Virus record (IMG/VR): IMGVR_UViG_3300037245_003379
Span: 1 to 48,791 of that record
DNA from: a virus
Length of the DNA stretch: 48,791 nt
Reading direction: 5' to 3' (one strand)
The translations under genes were made by a program, and so were the position numbers. The notes under the pieces were generated by a model that was given only the letters and a program-made list of their open reading frames with translations, did no database searches and was not told the DNA's origin. Position 1 is the first letter of the stretch, and each line of letters opens with the position of its first letter. This document shows positions 26,343-33,973 of this stretch, piece after piece.

Positions 26343-26665
26343 ATTTTACAAAATTAAACAAAAAAATTGAGATGATAAATATTAGAAAAGAAGAATTAGG
26401 ATTAAACATATTGAATGATGAATATAAAATAATGCTCGGTTTCGGAAAAGTTGATGGAGTTAGCGACATAAATAAAGCAATAAATATAATCGCCAAATAT
26501 GCAGATTATTCAATAGAAGAGCTAAAAGAGGATTATTACAAGCCTTCTTGTGAAATATTTTTTTCTGCTCAGAGAATTGCTCAAAAACAATTAAAAACTA
26601 TTATTGCTTTAAAATATCAAGATCTTCAAATATATTCAAATGAATTAAGAAAACAGATTAAATAA
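26339..26665 (+). CDS. small protein under duplicated operator-promoter
   Basis: A 108-aa, helical, charged protein with no recognised motif; one cysteine pair is absent, and no signal peptide is seen. It is the only plus-strand gene between 25 and 42 kb and ends 8 bp inside the convergent gene at 26658. It shares its 77-bp promoter/operator/leader with the 38702 gene, so both belong to the same regulon. It may be a regulator or an early takeover protein. Unknown function. Confidence 0.6.
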   Translation: MDFTKLNKKIEMINIRKEELGLNILNDEYKIMLGFGKVDGVSDINKAINIIAKYADYSIEELKEDYYKPSCEIFFSAQRIAQKQLKTIIALKYQDLQIYSNELRKQIK

Positions 26666-27365
26666 TATCTTTCTTAAGCAGCTTATCAACATTACTATTA
26701 AAAATTGCCTGTCCATCTCGGATAGGCTTTTCCGTTGCCGGTTCAAGCCAGGGTGTAGGGCGCACCCTAACTTTTCTTTCTTGAGTATTATAAATCATTG
26801 ATCTTTTAAATTTTATTCTGTTTCTACCTGTTTTTTTAAACCTGTCAATTCTGTAAATTCCCGTTGACCTGGTTATAAATTTATTTTCTCTTTTTGCGAC
26901 AAATGCAGCTGCAACGCTTCGGGCCTTTGGTGATCTGATATTCTTTTTAAACTTACCTTTAATTTTGTTTCTTTTAATTGCTCGAAGATAGTTTGAACGG
27001 CTTACCAGGCTTAAATTAGAGCCGCCACGCGCTCTATTGGTTGCAATTGCTAAGTTATTACCTTTTTTAGTTTTGCGTTCACCACCCTCTTCTTGGAGTC
27101 TCATGTAAGCTGCTCTTTCTGTAGCTCCGGCGCGTGATTCTAAATCTGATATTTTGGTTCCAGAAGATTTTTGAAACTGGATATTTCGCTTTGTAAAAGT
27201 ATTTCTTTCTATGAAATCAGATCCAACATTTTTAACTGCATTTCTTCTGGTTAACCCGGCCATTGTATCAAGAGTATTTTTTGTAGCAAGAAATGAAGCT
27301 TTTTCAATATCTGCAAAGCCGCGCATCAGTTTATTTTCATCAAAATCCATGGATATTTGTGCCAT
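26658..27365 (-). CDS. tail completion/minor tail protein Z-like
   Basis: A strongly basic 235-aa protein. The N-terminal part (ATKNTLDTMAGLTRRNAVKNV, then NTFTKRNIQF) and the C-terminal PTPWLEPATEKP are typical of minor-tail Z / HK97-gp10-type tail completion proteins. Such a gene normally lies in the head-tail connector block on the late strand; here it is on the opposite strand, 12 kb away, behind its own leader. A role in virion assembly is inferred; an alternative is a DNA- or RNA-binding protein because of its many arginines and lysines. Confidence 0.55.
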   Translation of the reverse strand: MAQISMDFDENKLMRGFADIEKASFLATKNTLDTMAGLTRRNAVKNVGSDFIERNTFTKRNIQFQKSSGTKISDLESRAGATERAAYMRLQEEGGERKTKKGNNLAIATNRARGGSNLSLVSRSNYLRAIKRNKIKGKFKKNIRSPKARSVAAAFVAKRENKFITRSTGIYRIDRFKKTGRNRIKFKRSMIYNTQERKVRVRPTPWLEPATEKPIRDGQAIFNSNVDKLLKKDII

Positions 27366-27383
27366 ATTGTAAATATAACATAA

Positions 27384-27415
27384 AAAAGCCCGGTCGTAAA
27401 TGCAACCGGGCTTTT
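27384..27415. terminator. bidirectional terminator between leader and the 26658 gene
   Basis: Perfect 11-bp stem aaaagcccggt / accgggctttt around a 10-nt loop, with T/A runs on both sides. On the minus strand it lies between the mini-ORF at 27443-27460 and the start of the gene at 27365, so it would stop transcription of that gene unless read through. Confidence 0.9.
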
Positions 27416-27442
27416 GATTTAATAGATAATCTCGTATTGGTT

Positions 27443-27460
27443 TTAAGCAGTTCTTTTCAT
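27443..27460 (-). CDS. five-codon leader mini-ORF (MKRTA)
   Basis: ATG 27460 has a perfect GGAGGG ribosome site (27473-27468) at 7-nt spacing but the frame is only ATG-AAA-AGA-ACT-GCT-TAA. It is downstream of a promoter and upstream of a terminator, like an attenuator leader peptide. It could instead be the remnant of a deleted gene. Confidence 0.4.
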   Translation of the reverse strand: MKRTA

Positions 27461-27498
27461 ATTGCTACCCTCCGTATTTGATCAAAAAACGTTATATT

Positions 27499-27527
27499 AT
27501 TTTACTATGAATAATACTACAGGTCAA
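27499..27527 (-). promoter_or_regulatory. promoter of the leader and 26658 gene
   Basis: Minus strand: TTGACC (27527-27522), 17-bp spacer, TAAAAT (27504-27499). Confidence 0.55.
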
Positions 27528-27539
27528 TAAAAAAACAAC

Positions 27540-27568
27540 GGGGGCAAGCCATGCACAGCGTTACCCCC
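27540..27568. terminator. terminator after the tRNA gene
   Basis: Stem gggggcaa (27540-27547) / ttaccccc (27561-27568), one G-U pair, with T-runs on either strand (A-run at 27529-27535 and T-run at 27571-27577). On the minus strand it ends transcription of recT and the tRNA. Confidence 0.8.
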
Positions 27569-27585
27569 TCTTTTTTTGGTTTTTT

Positions 27586-27658
27586 TAGCAGGGGCGGGAC
27601 TTGAACCCGCGACCTCGTGGTTATGAGCCACACGAACTACCGACTGTTCCACCCTACG
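27586..27658 (-). tRNA. tRNA-Met(CAT), initiator-like
   Basis: The minus strand folds as a cloverleaf: acceptor CGTAGGG/CCCTGCT, D-stem GAAC/GTTC with an 8-nt loop, anticodon stem TGTGG/CCACG with loop CTCATAA (27627-27621), variable AGGTC, T-stem GCGGG/CCCGC with loop TTCAAGT, discriminator A. Features of bacterial initiators are the unpaired 1-72 position (C-U here, C-A in the usual initiator), A11-U24 and the CTCATAA loop. Only two of the three G-C pairs at 29-31/39-41 are present (29-41 is U-A). CCA is not encoded. An elongator Met or a lysidine-type Ile tRNA is less likely. Confidence 0.85.
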
Positions 27659-27663
27659 ATTTA

Positions 27664-27692
27664 AGTATATCTAAATTTAATATTATAGTCAA
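27664..27692 (-). promoter_or_regulatory. tRNA promoter
   Basis: Minus strand: TTGACT (27692-27687), 17-bp spacer, TATACT (27669-27664). The -10 box ends 5 nt before tRNA base 1, so transcription would begin at about the mature 5' end. Confidence 0.6.
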
Positions 27693-28498
27693 ATAAAACT
27701 ACCGTCATTATCTTTATCAGGATTCAATTCCTTTTCAATTTCTTCGGTTGTGGTGGATTCTGGGTCAATCTTTTCATCATCATAAATAGCAGCCATAAGT
27801 AAATCACGCGCCTGTTCGTATTTATCGCAAGCGTGACGAATACAAGCTTGCTCTGCCATTTCATCCGGCCAGTTTTTCCAGGGGGCATCATCTCTTGTAT
27901 TTTTTGATTTTGATTGCCATTGTTTTATTTTATTCATAGAATAGAATATTGCTTCTTTCTGGCCATTCTTTTTGATAATTTGAACCCATATACCTTTCAT
28001 TTCCCCGCGATCTTCTGTAATAGAAACAGTATGAAATATCTCGCCAGTACCGGCATCAATTTTGCATTCATCTTTTTCATATACTTTAGACCATCTTAGA
28101 TCTGCAAATATTGGCCGTGAACCGCCGCAAAGCACTGCAAAATAGCCTGAAGCTTTTATTGAATATCTTGCTGTTAATTTATTATTGATTTTTTGTGGTA
28201 CAAGATAGGCGTGTTTACCGCCGATTTCAAGGCCGGTGCTGCAAGATTTTTGTACGGCTTCCATGATAGAAATTTTTCCTTCTGGAGTTGTGAAGCAGTC
28301 TTTTAACTTTTCATCATTAGCTATTTTCATCATCGTTTTACGCAAGAATGCTTCTTTTTTTTCTTCGTTCCAATTTTGAATATCTTCAGGAGAAAAAAGA
28401 AATAATTTATTGATCAATGGTAATGCTTTTTCAATTAAATCTTTTTCTTTCTGTATCACCTGCAGGAATTGTTCATGTTTTTCAATTTCGTTGTTCAT
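27689..28498 (-). CDS. recT: RecT single-strand annealing recombinase
   Basis: The 269-aa length and the central sequence fit RecT: ISIMEAVQKSCSTGLEIGGKHAYLVPQ, then YSIKASGYFAVLCGG and WVQIIKKNGQKEAIFYSM. RecT coats single-stranded DNA left by the partner exonuclease (YqaJ-type at 28817) and anneals it to homologous DNA; the pair makes replication and recombination independent of host RecA. The start overlaps the stop of the small gene at 28495 (ATGA). The stop overlaps the tRNA promoter. Confidence 0.92.
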   Translation of the reverse strand: MNNEIEKHEQFLQVIQKEKDLIEKALPLINKLFLFSPEDIQNWNEEKKEAFLRKTMMKIANDEKLKDCFTTPEGKISIMEAVQKSCSTGLEIGGKHAYLVPQKINNKLTARYSIKASGYFAVLCGGSRPIFADLRWSKVYEKDECKIDAGTGEIFHTVSITEDRGEMKGIWVQIIKKNGQKEAIFYSMNKIKQWQSKSKNTRDDAPWKNWPDEMAEQACIRHACDKYEQARDLLMAAIYDDEKIDPESTTTEEIEKELNPDKDNDGSFI

Positions 28499-28641
28499 TT
28501 AATTTCCTTTTCGATAACTTTATATTCATAAATATAGATTACACCTACTTCGTAATCTTCCAATTCCGAAACATTTGATTCATCATATTCAGCCCAATCT
28601 TCATTGCCTTTTTGTCGCCACATTAAAACTTTCTTTTTCAT
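28495..28641 (-). CDS. small hypothetical protein (48 aa)
   Basis: Starts MKKKVLMWRQKGNEDWAEY and ends KVIEKEIK, with AAGGAGCAATAAA before the ATG and the stop overlapping the recT start. The acidic centre suggests a small folded protein. It sits between the exonuclease and RecT genes; no function known. Confidence 0.65.
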   Translation of the reverse strand: MKKKVLMWRQKGNEDWAEYDESNVSELEDYEVGVIYIYEYKVIEKEIK

Positions 28642-28642
28642 T

Positions 28643-28816
28643 TTATTGCTCCTTATTATGTTTATTTAATAATCTTTTTTGCGTTTTGGTTAGATTTTTG
28701 TCGTTTGTGTAAAAAGGGCATAGCTTATTACATGTTTCAAATGTTGCAACAGTGCATCCACCATATTTATTTTTTGGTGCATTTCTTTTTGAACAGCTTA
28801 TTTCTCCCCAACTCAT
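28643..28816 (-). CDS. small four-cysteine protein (57 aa)
   Basis: Starts MSWGEISCSKRNAPK; cysteines at about 8, 21, 29 and 33 could bind one zinc ion. ATG 28816 directly abuts the stop of the exonuclease gene, and a GGAG site lies upstream. The C-terminus is basic. Function unknown; a nucleic-acid-binding accessory of the recombination pair is possible. Confidence 0.65.
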   Translation of the reverse strand: MSWGEISCSKRNAPKNKYGGCTVATFETCNKLCPFYTNDKNLTKTQKRLLNKHNKEQ

Positions 28817-29875
28817 TTAATTTACTCTCCTTATGTCATGTTTATTGAAAATTCCTCGTTTAAGATATTTTTCAAAATCCTTAGCGTCCAAACTTTTAGG
28901 ACTAATCATATTCCATTGATCTTTTACAAGAGTTTGTGAAAATAATTTTTCTGCTGTTTCTCCATTAAATAGATATTTATTATCACCCATTAAAAGCACC
29001 GCTGCATTTTCAATATCATCTTTTCGCGCTTCAAGCCGCTTAATCATGCTTTTAATTTTTTTTCTTTCAAGTCTCATATCTTCAGAAATCAGAGCCCTAT
29101 CGCCGGTCACATAAACGGCTTTATCTTTTAAATTATCGAACATTCCAAAAACATCTTCTTTTTTTTCAGGCGGCGGAACTGTTTCTGAAATACAATAATT
29201 ATAAAATTTACTCGCCTTTTCAATCATTATAGGCCACCATTTGCGGAAAGCCGGAATTAAAAACGTATAGATTTCATTATCTACCATCAATAAAATAGTA
29301 GTTTCAAAAACATTATAACAAAGCATTTGCCATTGTACCTGAAGCATTATTTCGATAGGTATCTTATCAGGATCTTCAAGTTCCGATTTTTTAGAAATTT
29401 CAAATCCTTCAAAATCATCTCTTTTTATTCTGGCAAAATAACCGCCTGTTTTTGCTTCGATTAACCTGCGTTCTTTCCTGTTTATGAAAAGGATATCAGC
29501 ATGAGCAACGGCCCAGGGAAATTGAGGGTGATAAGCTTCAGTATATGGTAAAAAGGCTGTAGGCGGTTTATATTTTTCTGGATCTCTATAATCTTGATGT
29601 AAAATAAAATCAAGTTTATATTTGTATGCTGTTTCTTCTCCGAAATCTTTTGAAATATGTCTGGATATTATTATAGGTTCAAGCTCATGGCCTAATTTTG
29701 ATTTGTGATTTCCACCCCAGGATTCAACCTGTTCTGTTTTTTCAAGCCATAATTCACGCTGTGATTTTTTAATAGTACTTTTCCGGGTTTTTATTATGAC
29801 AGGTATATCGGATGAACCAATGAAAATTCGTTTAGAATCTCTTACGCCTGCAGGGTAAAATGTATATGGGTTCAT
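28817..29875 (-). CDS. YqaJ/lambda-exonuclease-family recombinase nuclease
   Basis: The 352-aa protein shows the YqaJ motifs: GSSDIPVI (20-27), GHELEPII, AHADILFI (acidic residue), LIEAKTG (E-x-K catalytic pair) and IPIEIMLQVQWQMLCYN (helix with glutamine and tyrosine). It degrades one strand of double-stranded ends, giving RecT its substrate. The C-terminal third is helical and charged. Gene order exonuclease, two tiny genes, recT is compact, with adjoining stops and starts. Confidence 0.9.
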   Translation of the reverse strand: MNPYTFYPAGVRDSKRIFIGSSDIPVIIKTRKSTIKKSQRELWLEKTEQVESWGGNHKSKLGHELEPIIISRHISKDFGEETAYKYKLDFILHQDYRDPEKYKPPTAFLPYTEAYHPQFPWAVAHADILFINRKERRLIEAKTGGYFARIKRDDFEGFEISKKSELEDPDKIPIEIMLQVQWQMLCYNVFETTILLMVDNEIYTFLIPAFRKWWPIMIEKASKFYNYCISETVPPPEKKEDVFGMFDNLKDKAVYVTGDRALISEDMRLERKKIKSMIKRLEARKDDIENAAVLLMGDNKYLFNGETAEKLFSQTLVKDQWNMISPKSLDAKDFEKYLKRGIFNKHDIRRVN

Positions 29876-30093
29876 GTAAATAATTCTCCTTGATTATAAT
29901 CAATCATTTTTATATCTTTAAGAAAAAAATATAATATTGGTTCTTTACCTTTCTCTATATATTTTGGATTCAGTTCATCCATTAAAACAGCAAATCTACG
30001 ATCTGGACTATATTTTCCCGTATCCTGTTCGTATTGTATTGTTCCGGAACCGTAATTTGTTTTGACATGCATTCCTTGAATTATATCGTTCAT
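29872..30093 (-). CDS. hypothetical protein (73 aa)
   Basis: Small protein with a GMHVKTNYGSGTIQY beginning that looks like an SH3-like beta barrel seen in phage accessory proteins. Both ends overlap neighbours by 4 bp (ATGA), so it is translated with them. Function unknown. Confidence 0.6.
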   Translation of the reverse strand: MNDIIQGMHVKTNYGSGTIQYEQDTGKYSPDRRFAVLMDELNPKYIEKGKEPILYFFLKDIKMIDYNQGELFT

Positions 30094-30377
30094 TTACGCA
30101 GCGCCTTGCAATCAGAACAGCCTGAACATTTTTTAATTGTTTTTAATATGATTTCTTTTTCAGATGAAAAATGATCTTCAGCACATTTATGACAAAACCA
30201 AACACCGCAATAAAAACATTTGTATAACCATTCTACAGGGGTTATTTTTTCACAGCATCCACAAGTCATTTTAAAACTATTCTTAATAACTATTCTATTT
30301 TGTTTTCTTATAATTTTAATTAATTTCTTTTTATCTTCTTTAGATGTAGTTTGCTTGTGGATATTAAAAATATTCAT
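30090..30377 (-). CDS. cysteine-rich zinc-binding protein (95 aa)
   Basis: The pattern CGCCEK ... CFYCGVWFCHKC ... CSGCSDC gives three CxxC-type pairs plus a histidine-rich DH, like a B-box or treble-clef zinc fold. A basic N-terminus would suit nucleic-acid or protein binding. The gene overlaps both neighbours by 4 bp. Function unknown. Confidence 0.65.
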   Translation of the reverse strand: MNIFNIHKQTTSKEDKKKLIKIIRKQNRIVIKNSFKMTCGCCEKITPVEWLYKCFYCGVWFCHKCAEDHFSSEKEIILKTIKKCSGCSDCKALRK

Positions 30378-30700
30378 TTTTTATCCAATTTTTTGATAGC
30401 ATTTTTTATTATCATCTGCCTTTCTTTTTTATTTATTGTTCTACGATTAAGATTATCGATGATAAAAAGATTAAAATTTATATTATCATAACATTCTGAT
30501 TTGATTTTAATATCTCCAAACTTTTTTATAAGCGCTTCTCTTAATTCTTTTTTTTCTTGTATTTTTCTATTTTTTAGATATTGAATACTACAATGTTTCC
30601 AGTGAACTTTTTTTATATTTTTTTCAGAATTCAATTTGTCTATCGAATCATCTAATATTTGGTGAAATCTTTGTCTTTCTTCTTCTGTTATTTTTGGCAT
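30374..30700 (-). CDS. hypothetical helical protein (108 aa)
   Basis: A lysine-rich helical protein (RFHQILDDSIDKLN, ELREALIKKFGD) without recognised motif. It lies 11 bp after the SSB gene. It may bind DNA or assist SSB; nothing more can be read. Confidence 0.55.
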   Translation of the reverse strand: MPKITEEERQRFHQILDDSIDKLNSEKNIKKVHWKHCSIQYLKNRKIQEKKELREALIKKFGDIKIKSECYDNINFNLFIIDNLNRRTINKKERQMIIKNAIKKLDKK

Positions 30701-30711
30701 TATTTCATCCT

Positions 30712-31119
30712 TTAAAATGGTATATCATCTTCATAATTTTTACTGTCTGTATAATTAGATGATTCTTGCTGCTGTTGGCCTGTCATTTTTTTATGTAATT
30801 TAATTTCTGATACAACAAGTTTATGCTTAGATCTTTTATTATTATCATGATCTGCCCATTGATCAAAATCTAACTGAGAATCAATTGATACTGGAGTTCC
30901 TTTCAATAAATATTGAATCAATACTTCGCCTAATTTTCCCCATAGGATGCATTCTATAAAACATGATTTTGCTTCCCATGTTCCATTTTTATTTTGCCTC
31001 CTGGTGAACGCAAGGCTGAAATTACAAACAGCCATCCCGCCTGAAGTATATTTTAATTCTGCATCTCGTGATAATCTGCCTGTTATTATTACTCTGTTTA
31101 TGTCGGTGTTAATTCCCAT
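30712..31119 (-). CDS. ssb: single-stranded DNA-binding protein
   Basis: I start at ATG 31119 (MGINTDINRVIITGRLS), which overlaps the helicase stop as TAATG; the frame extends 7 codons upstream but without a better site. The 135-aa product has the OB fold (residues 5-105: AVCNFSLAF, WEAKSCFIECILWG, GTPVSIDSQLDF) and the acidic tip DDIPF that recruits partner proteins. It acts in replication and RecT-type recombination. Confidence 0.93.
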   Translation of the reverse strand: MGINTDINRVIITGRLSRDAELKYTSGGMAVCNFSLAFTRRQNKNGTWEAKSCFIECILWGKLGEVLIQYLLKGTPVSIDSQLDFDQWADHDNNKRSKHKLVVSEIKLHKKMTGQQQQESSNYTDSKNYEDDIPF

Positions 31120-32609
31120 TATGAATAATATTTCCTCCAAACCAAATCAGTCCATTTGCGATCTTTGCCTATCATTCGGGCAAGTTCCCCGAACCGATCA
31201 TAACTTGTTAATTGACCATTTTTTATTCTATTATAAATTGCTTGTTCTTGATCTGATAATTCATATTCTTCAATTTCTACTCTATCGGTATAACCTGAGT
31301 AAGCAGGCGGCGGTAATATTTCCATTGGCGCGGGAACTTCCCGGATTTCTTCAATATTATCATTATCTCTATTTTTTAAATTTTCACCACAATACGGGCA
31401 TTCTGCAGGCCGACCGGCAAGATAACAATTACAGCCTGGACAAACTGTCATTTTCATTTCTGGTTCATCACCTTTCTTTTTCAAGCCGTCCAGCTCCCAC
31501 CATCTATAAGTTAATGGATGATGATGAATAAGAGAATTCCCGCATTGATCAAGAATTAAATTATATTTTTTCCCTGGGTATTTTCTGGCCGGTCTGCCGT
31601 TCTGCTGCATCTCGATAATGATTGAGTTAGTTCTACGCCGCTTAATACATCCTGCGACAACTGGCACGTCCACTCCTTCACTAAGGATTTCATAACTGCA
31701 CAAGAAATTATACTTTCCGTTACCAAGTCCTTCAATAAAATCCTTACGTTCTTCAGGGTCCATTTTGTCATATACTGCTCCGCCTTTCCAGCCTTCAGCC
31801 TGTAATCTGGAAGTAACATTTATACAATCTTCGACTGATGCGCCGAAAATTATTGCAGGTGCGCCGTTAAAATATTTATTATAAAGTTTTACGCAATCCT
31901 CAACTACAATTTTTTCAGAAAATATTTCTGTTTCTGTTTTTGTTTCAAAATCTCCTTGTTTCTTTTTACTTTTTGCACCTTGAAGTTTAAGAGTAAGCGG
32001 TGAAAAAATAACCAGGGGAGGTGTTAAATAGATTTCGCCGCCGGTATATTCAGGACTGAGTAAATCAGCATATTGCGGACCGTTAATCAATGCAGTATAG
32101 CCAACTTGCTTTAATCCAATATTATCAGTTCTCTGCGGTGTTGCTGTTAAACCTAAAATCATCATATCCGGATTTGCTTTTTTTAATAATTCTGTTACTT
32201 GTATCCATTGATTAGCTCCGCCGTGGTGACATTCATCTATTATTGCATAATCAAATTTAACGCCGTTTTTTAATAGAAAATCAAGCCTACCGCCTCGGGA
32301 AAGAGTCTGAATCATTGCAACAAAAACATTTGAATCAATCATGTATATATTACCCTGCATGATTCCAGGTTCATATCCATAGGTAACGAGTTTTTTTAAA
32401 GTCTGTGTCATTATTTCTTTTTTATGAACCAGCCACAAGCCGCGCTTTCCTTTATCCATAAAATCAGCTGTTATATCTGCGCCGATTATTGTTTTGCCGC
32501 TTCCGGTTGCTCCGGTCCAAATGAATTGTCTATGGCCCATTTCGTAGGCTTTCCATATCGAATCATTCGCCTGCTGCTGGTATTTCCTGGGATGAAAAGG
32601 TCGATTCAT
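31119..32609 (-). CDS. SF2 DEAD/DEAH-type helicase with C-terminal zinc ribbon
   Basis: The 496-aa protein has a Q-like start (FHPRKYQQQA), Walker A GATGSGKT (33-40), DECH (125-128), motif III GLTATPQR (153-160) and motif VI QQNGRPAR (335-342). Near residues 390-407 a CPGC/CPYC zinc ribbon follows. It resembles UvrB/RecG-type phage helicases used at origins or in recombination. It lies before SSB with overlapping codons. I infer a role in origin opening or fork processing. Confidence 0.9.
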   Translation of the reverse strand: MNRPFHPRKYQQQANDSIWKAYEMGHRQFIWTGATGSGKTIIGADITADFMDKGKRGLWLVHKKEIMTQTLKKLVTYGYEPGIMQGNIYMIDSNVFVAMIQTLSRGGRLDFLLKNGVKFDYAIIDECHHGGANQWIQVTELLKKANPDMMILGLTATPQRTDNIGLKQVGYTALINGPQYADLLSPEYTGGEIYLTPPLVIFSPLTLKLQGAKSKKKQGDFETKTETEIFSEKIVVEDCVKLYNKYFNGAPAIIFGASVEDCINVTSRLQAEGWKGGAVYDKMDPEERKDFIEGLGNGKYNFLCSYEILSEGVDVPVVAGCIKRRRTNSIIIEMQQNGRPARKYPGKKYNLILDQCGNSLIHHHPLTYRWWELDGLKKKGDEPEMKMTVCPGCNCYLAGRPAECPYCGENLKNRDNDNIEEIREVPAPMEILPPPAYSGYTDRVEIEEYELSDQEQAIYNRIKNGQLTSYDRFGELARMIGKDRKWTDLVWRKYYS

Positions 32610-32782
32610 AAAAATTTATCCAATATAAAGGCAATTATTATTATAGATTCAATAAGTGTAATTATAAAAATCCAATCGCGTTGCCTGGCAATTGTGAAAA
32701 TTTCCCTTTTAATTTGCTGCTTTTCTGTTTTTATTAAATATTTTTTAATAGCTCTTTTTCTATCTTTTCGCCTTATGCTCAC
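32606..32782 (-). CDS. small single-pass membrane protein (58 aa)
   Basis: GTG 32782 overlaps the previous stop (GTGA) and the TGA overlaps the helicase ATG. The product has a basic N-terminus (MSIRRKDRKRAIKKYLIK) and one membrane helix near the C-terminus (about 38-55). Possibly anchors replication to the membrane, or is an exclusion or inhibitor peptide; not known. Confidence 0.65.
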   Translation of the reverse strand: MSIRRKDRKRAIKKYLIKTEKQQIKREIFTIARQRDWIFIITLIESIIIIAFILDKFL

Positions 32783-33042
32783 TTTTTATCTCCGAAGCTT
32801 ACAACAAAAGAAGAAGCTTTTCTTTTCAGCATTTCGCCGAGTAGTGCGTCATATGTACCGCCAGGAAGAGAATCAAGAAGTATTTTTTCTAATTTCTCAG
32901 CATCTGATTTAAAAAGGCTTTTACTTTTTTCTAACCAATCTTTATCTTTACAGTCCGGAAAAGTGTTTTTCAAAATTATTGCTATATGTTCCGGTTCATA
33001 ATTCCCTATCGGCTGTCCTACGTATATTTCTACTGCTTTCAT
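32779..33042 (-). CDS. hypothetical protein (87 aa)
   Basis: Acidic/basic mixed protein starting MKAVEIYVGQPIGNYEPEH; helical centre. Both ends overlap neighbours, so it belongs to the helicase operon. Not recognised. Confidence 0.6.
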   Translation of the reverse strand: MKAVEIYVGQPIGNYEPEHIAIILKNTFPDCKDKDWLEKSKSLFKSDAEKLEKILLDSLPGGTYDALLGEMLKRKASSFVVSFGDKK

Positions 33043-33209
33043 ATTGTCTGATCCTTTCCCATTATTATATTGTAACAGTTCTCACAAACAAGACTGCATT
33101 CATCAAGGGGAAATTCGTTTTTTTCGGCTTCGGCTTTTGCTTCTTCATCAGTCCAGCCCTTTTCAAAGATTCCTCTACACATATTACATTCATATTCTGA
33201 ATCTTTCAT
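33039..33209 (-). CDS. small zinc-ribbon phage protein (56 aa)
   Basis: Starts MKDSEYECNMCRGIFEKGW with a CxxC pair, and has a second CEN-C pair (CSLVCENCY) near residue 45: a small zinc ribbon of a kind common in phages. GGGG ribosome site before ATG 33209; the stop overlaps the next ATG (ATGA). Exact function unknown. Confidence 0.75.
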   Translation of the reverse strand: MKDSEYECNMCRGIFEKGWTDEEAKAEAEKNEFPLDECSLVCENCYNIIMGKDQTI

Positions 33210-33637
33210 ATTTCCCCTTCTTTGATTGTCTCTGCAATACCGCCGCAGTCTATAACTAATTTTTTCCAGTCTTTCTGATCTTGAGTTTCTGGTACGCCTT
33301 TTGTTTTATATTCAACGCTTGTGAAAACAGCTATAGGATTTTCATGAATAGGACAGTCTTTGCAATTATAAAAAGATGCACAACTGACTAAACTTAATTG
33401 TATTTCAGGAATAATTACACAAGCAGGTTTACTTGTCCATCCGATATCATCACCGCCGCCGACTGGTCTATATGGGGATTTCTTATTTTTTCTTCTCCAT
33501 AAACCGACACCATAGAATACCCATTGACCGAATTTATCTTTAAAGCCGCCGGTATTATTCCGAAATAACTTTGATGATTTCCCGTTTTTTAATTGCCATA
33601 CTGGAAGAAATGTTTTGCGCAAATTAGATTCTTTCAT
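33206..33637 (-). CDS. VRR-NUC-type endonuclease
   Basis: The 143-aa protein has the nuclease pattern: G-rich GVGLWRRKN, PVGGGDDIGWT (catalytic D), then VFTSVEYKTKGVPETQDQ (E-x-K) and IDCGGIAET. VRR-NUC enzymes cleave branched DNA, like Holliday-junction resolvases, or act as nickases. In this replication/recombination block it may resolve concatemers before packaging. A short cysteine group (CASFYNCKDC) is inserted before the E-x-K motif. Confidence 0.75.
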   Translation of the reverse strand: MKESNLRKTFLPVWQLKNGKSSKLFRNNTGGFKDKFGQWVFYGVGLWRRKNKKSPYRPVGGGDDIGWTSKPACVIIPEIQLSLVSCASFYNCKDCPIHENPIAVFTSVEYKTKGVPETQDQKDWKKLVIDCGGIAETIKEGEI

Positions 33638-33810
33638 CCTTGCGCGGCTTCTCTAATATCAACAGAAATATCATAAAGTTTTTCAACTCTTGCAACATCC
33701 TGCGCCTGAATCTGGCCGCCTGCTACATATGATAATTTTATATTGCTGACTAATTCTTCAGCAATCTTAATCAATTCATCTGATTTTTTTAATAATATTT
33801 TTTCATCCAT
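33634..33810 (-). CDS. small helical protein (58 aa)
   Basis: Starts MDEKILLKKSDELIKIAEEL; one long amphipathic helix and a short second one. ATG 33810 follows a good site, and the TGA overlaps the VRR-NUC start (ATGA). Unknown function. Confidence 0.6.
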   Translation of the reverse strand: MDEKILLKKSDELIKIAEELVSNIKLSYVAGGQIQAQDVARVEKLYDISVDIREAAQG

Positions 33811-33973
33811 TTTTCATATTCTCCTTATGTGCAAAAATAACTGGAATGGTAATTAGTACCGTTGCAGATATTATCCAAACAGCATTAAGTATAATTTCGC
33901 TTATTGTCCATGGTGAAGTTATATCCGCTGTTAATAACATTAAAAAACCTATTGCAATAGAAATTATTTTCAT
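33803..33973 (-). CDS. small membrane protein (56 aa)
   Basis: Two hydrophobic segments (about 3-16 and 25-46) separated by a short loop with PW, ending in KENMKNG. It overlaps the next start by 8 bp. Could be a second holin-like or exclusion peptide; not recognised. Confidence 0.6.
   Translation of the reverse strand: MKIISIAIGFLMLLTADITSPWTISEIILNAVWIISATVLITIPVIFAHKENMKNG

Noticed and set aside
27443-27460. Truncated start of a larger gene
   Set aside because: No continuing frame or homologous-looking sequence follows before the terminator; an attenuator leader fits the layout better, though a remnant is not excluded.
27586-27658. tRNA as a phage attachment site
   Set aside because: No integrase was found, and the tRNA has a complete promoter and terminators as an expressed gene; partition genes point to a plasmid state.
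30947-31531. Plus-strand open frame across SSB and helicase
   Set aside because: Antisense to two well-supported genes with clear catalytic motifs.
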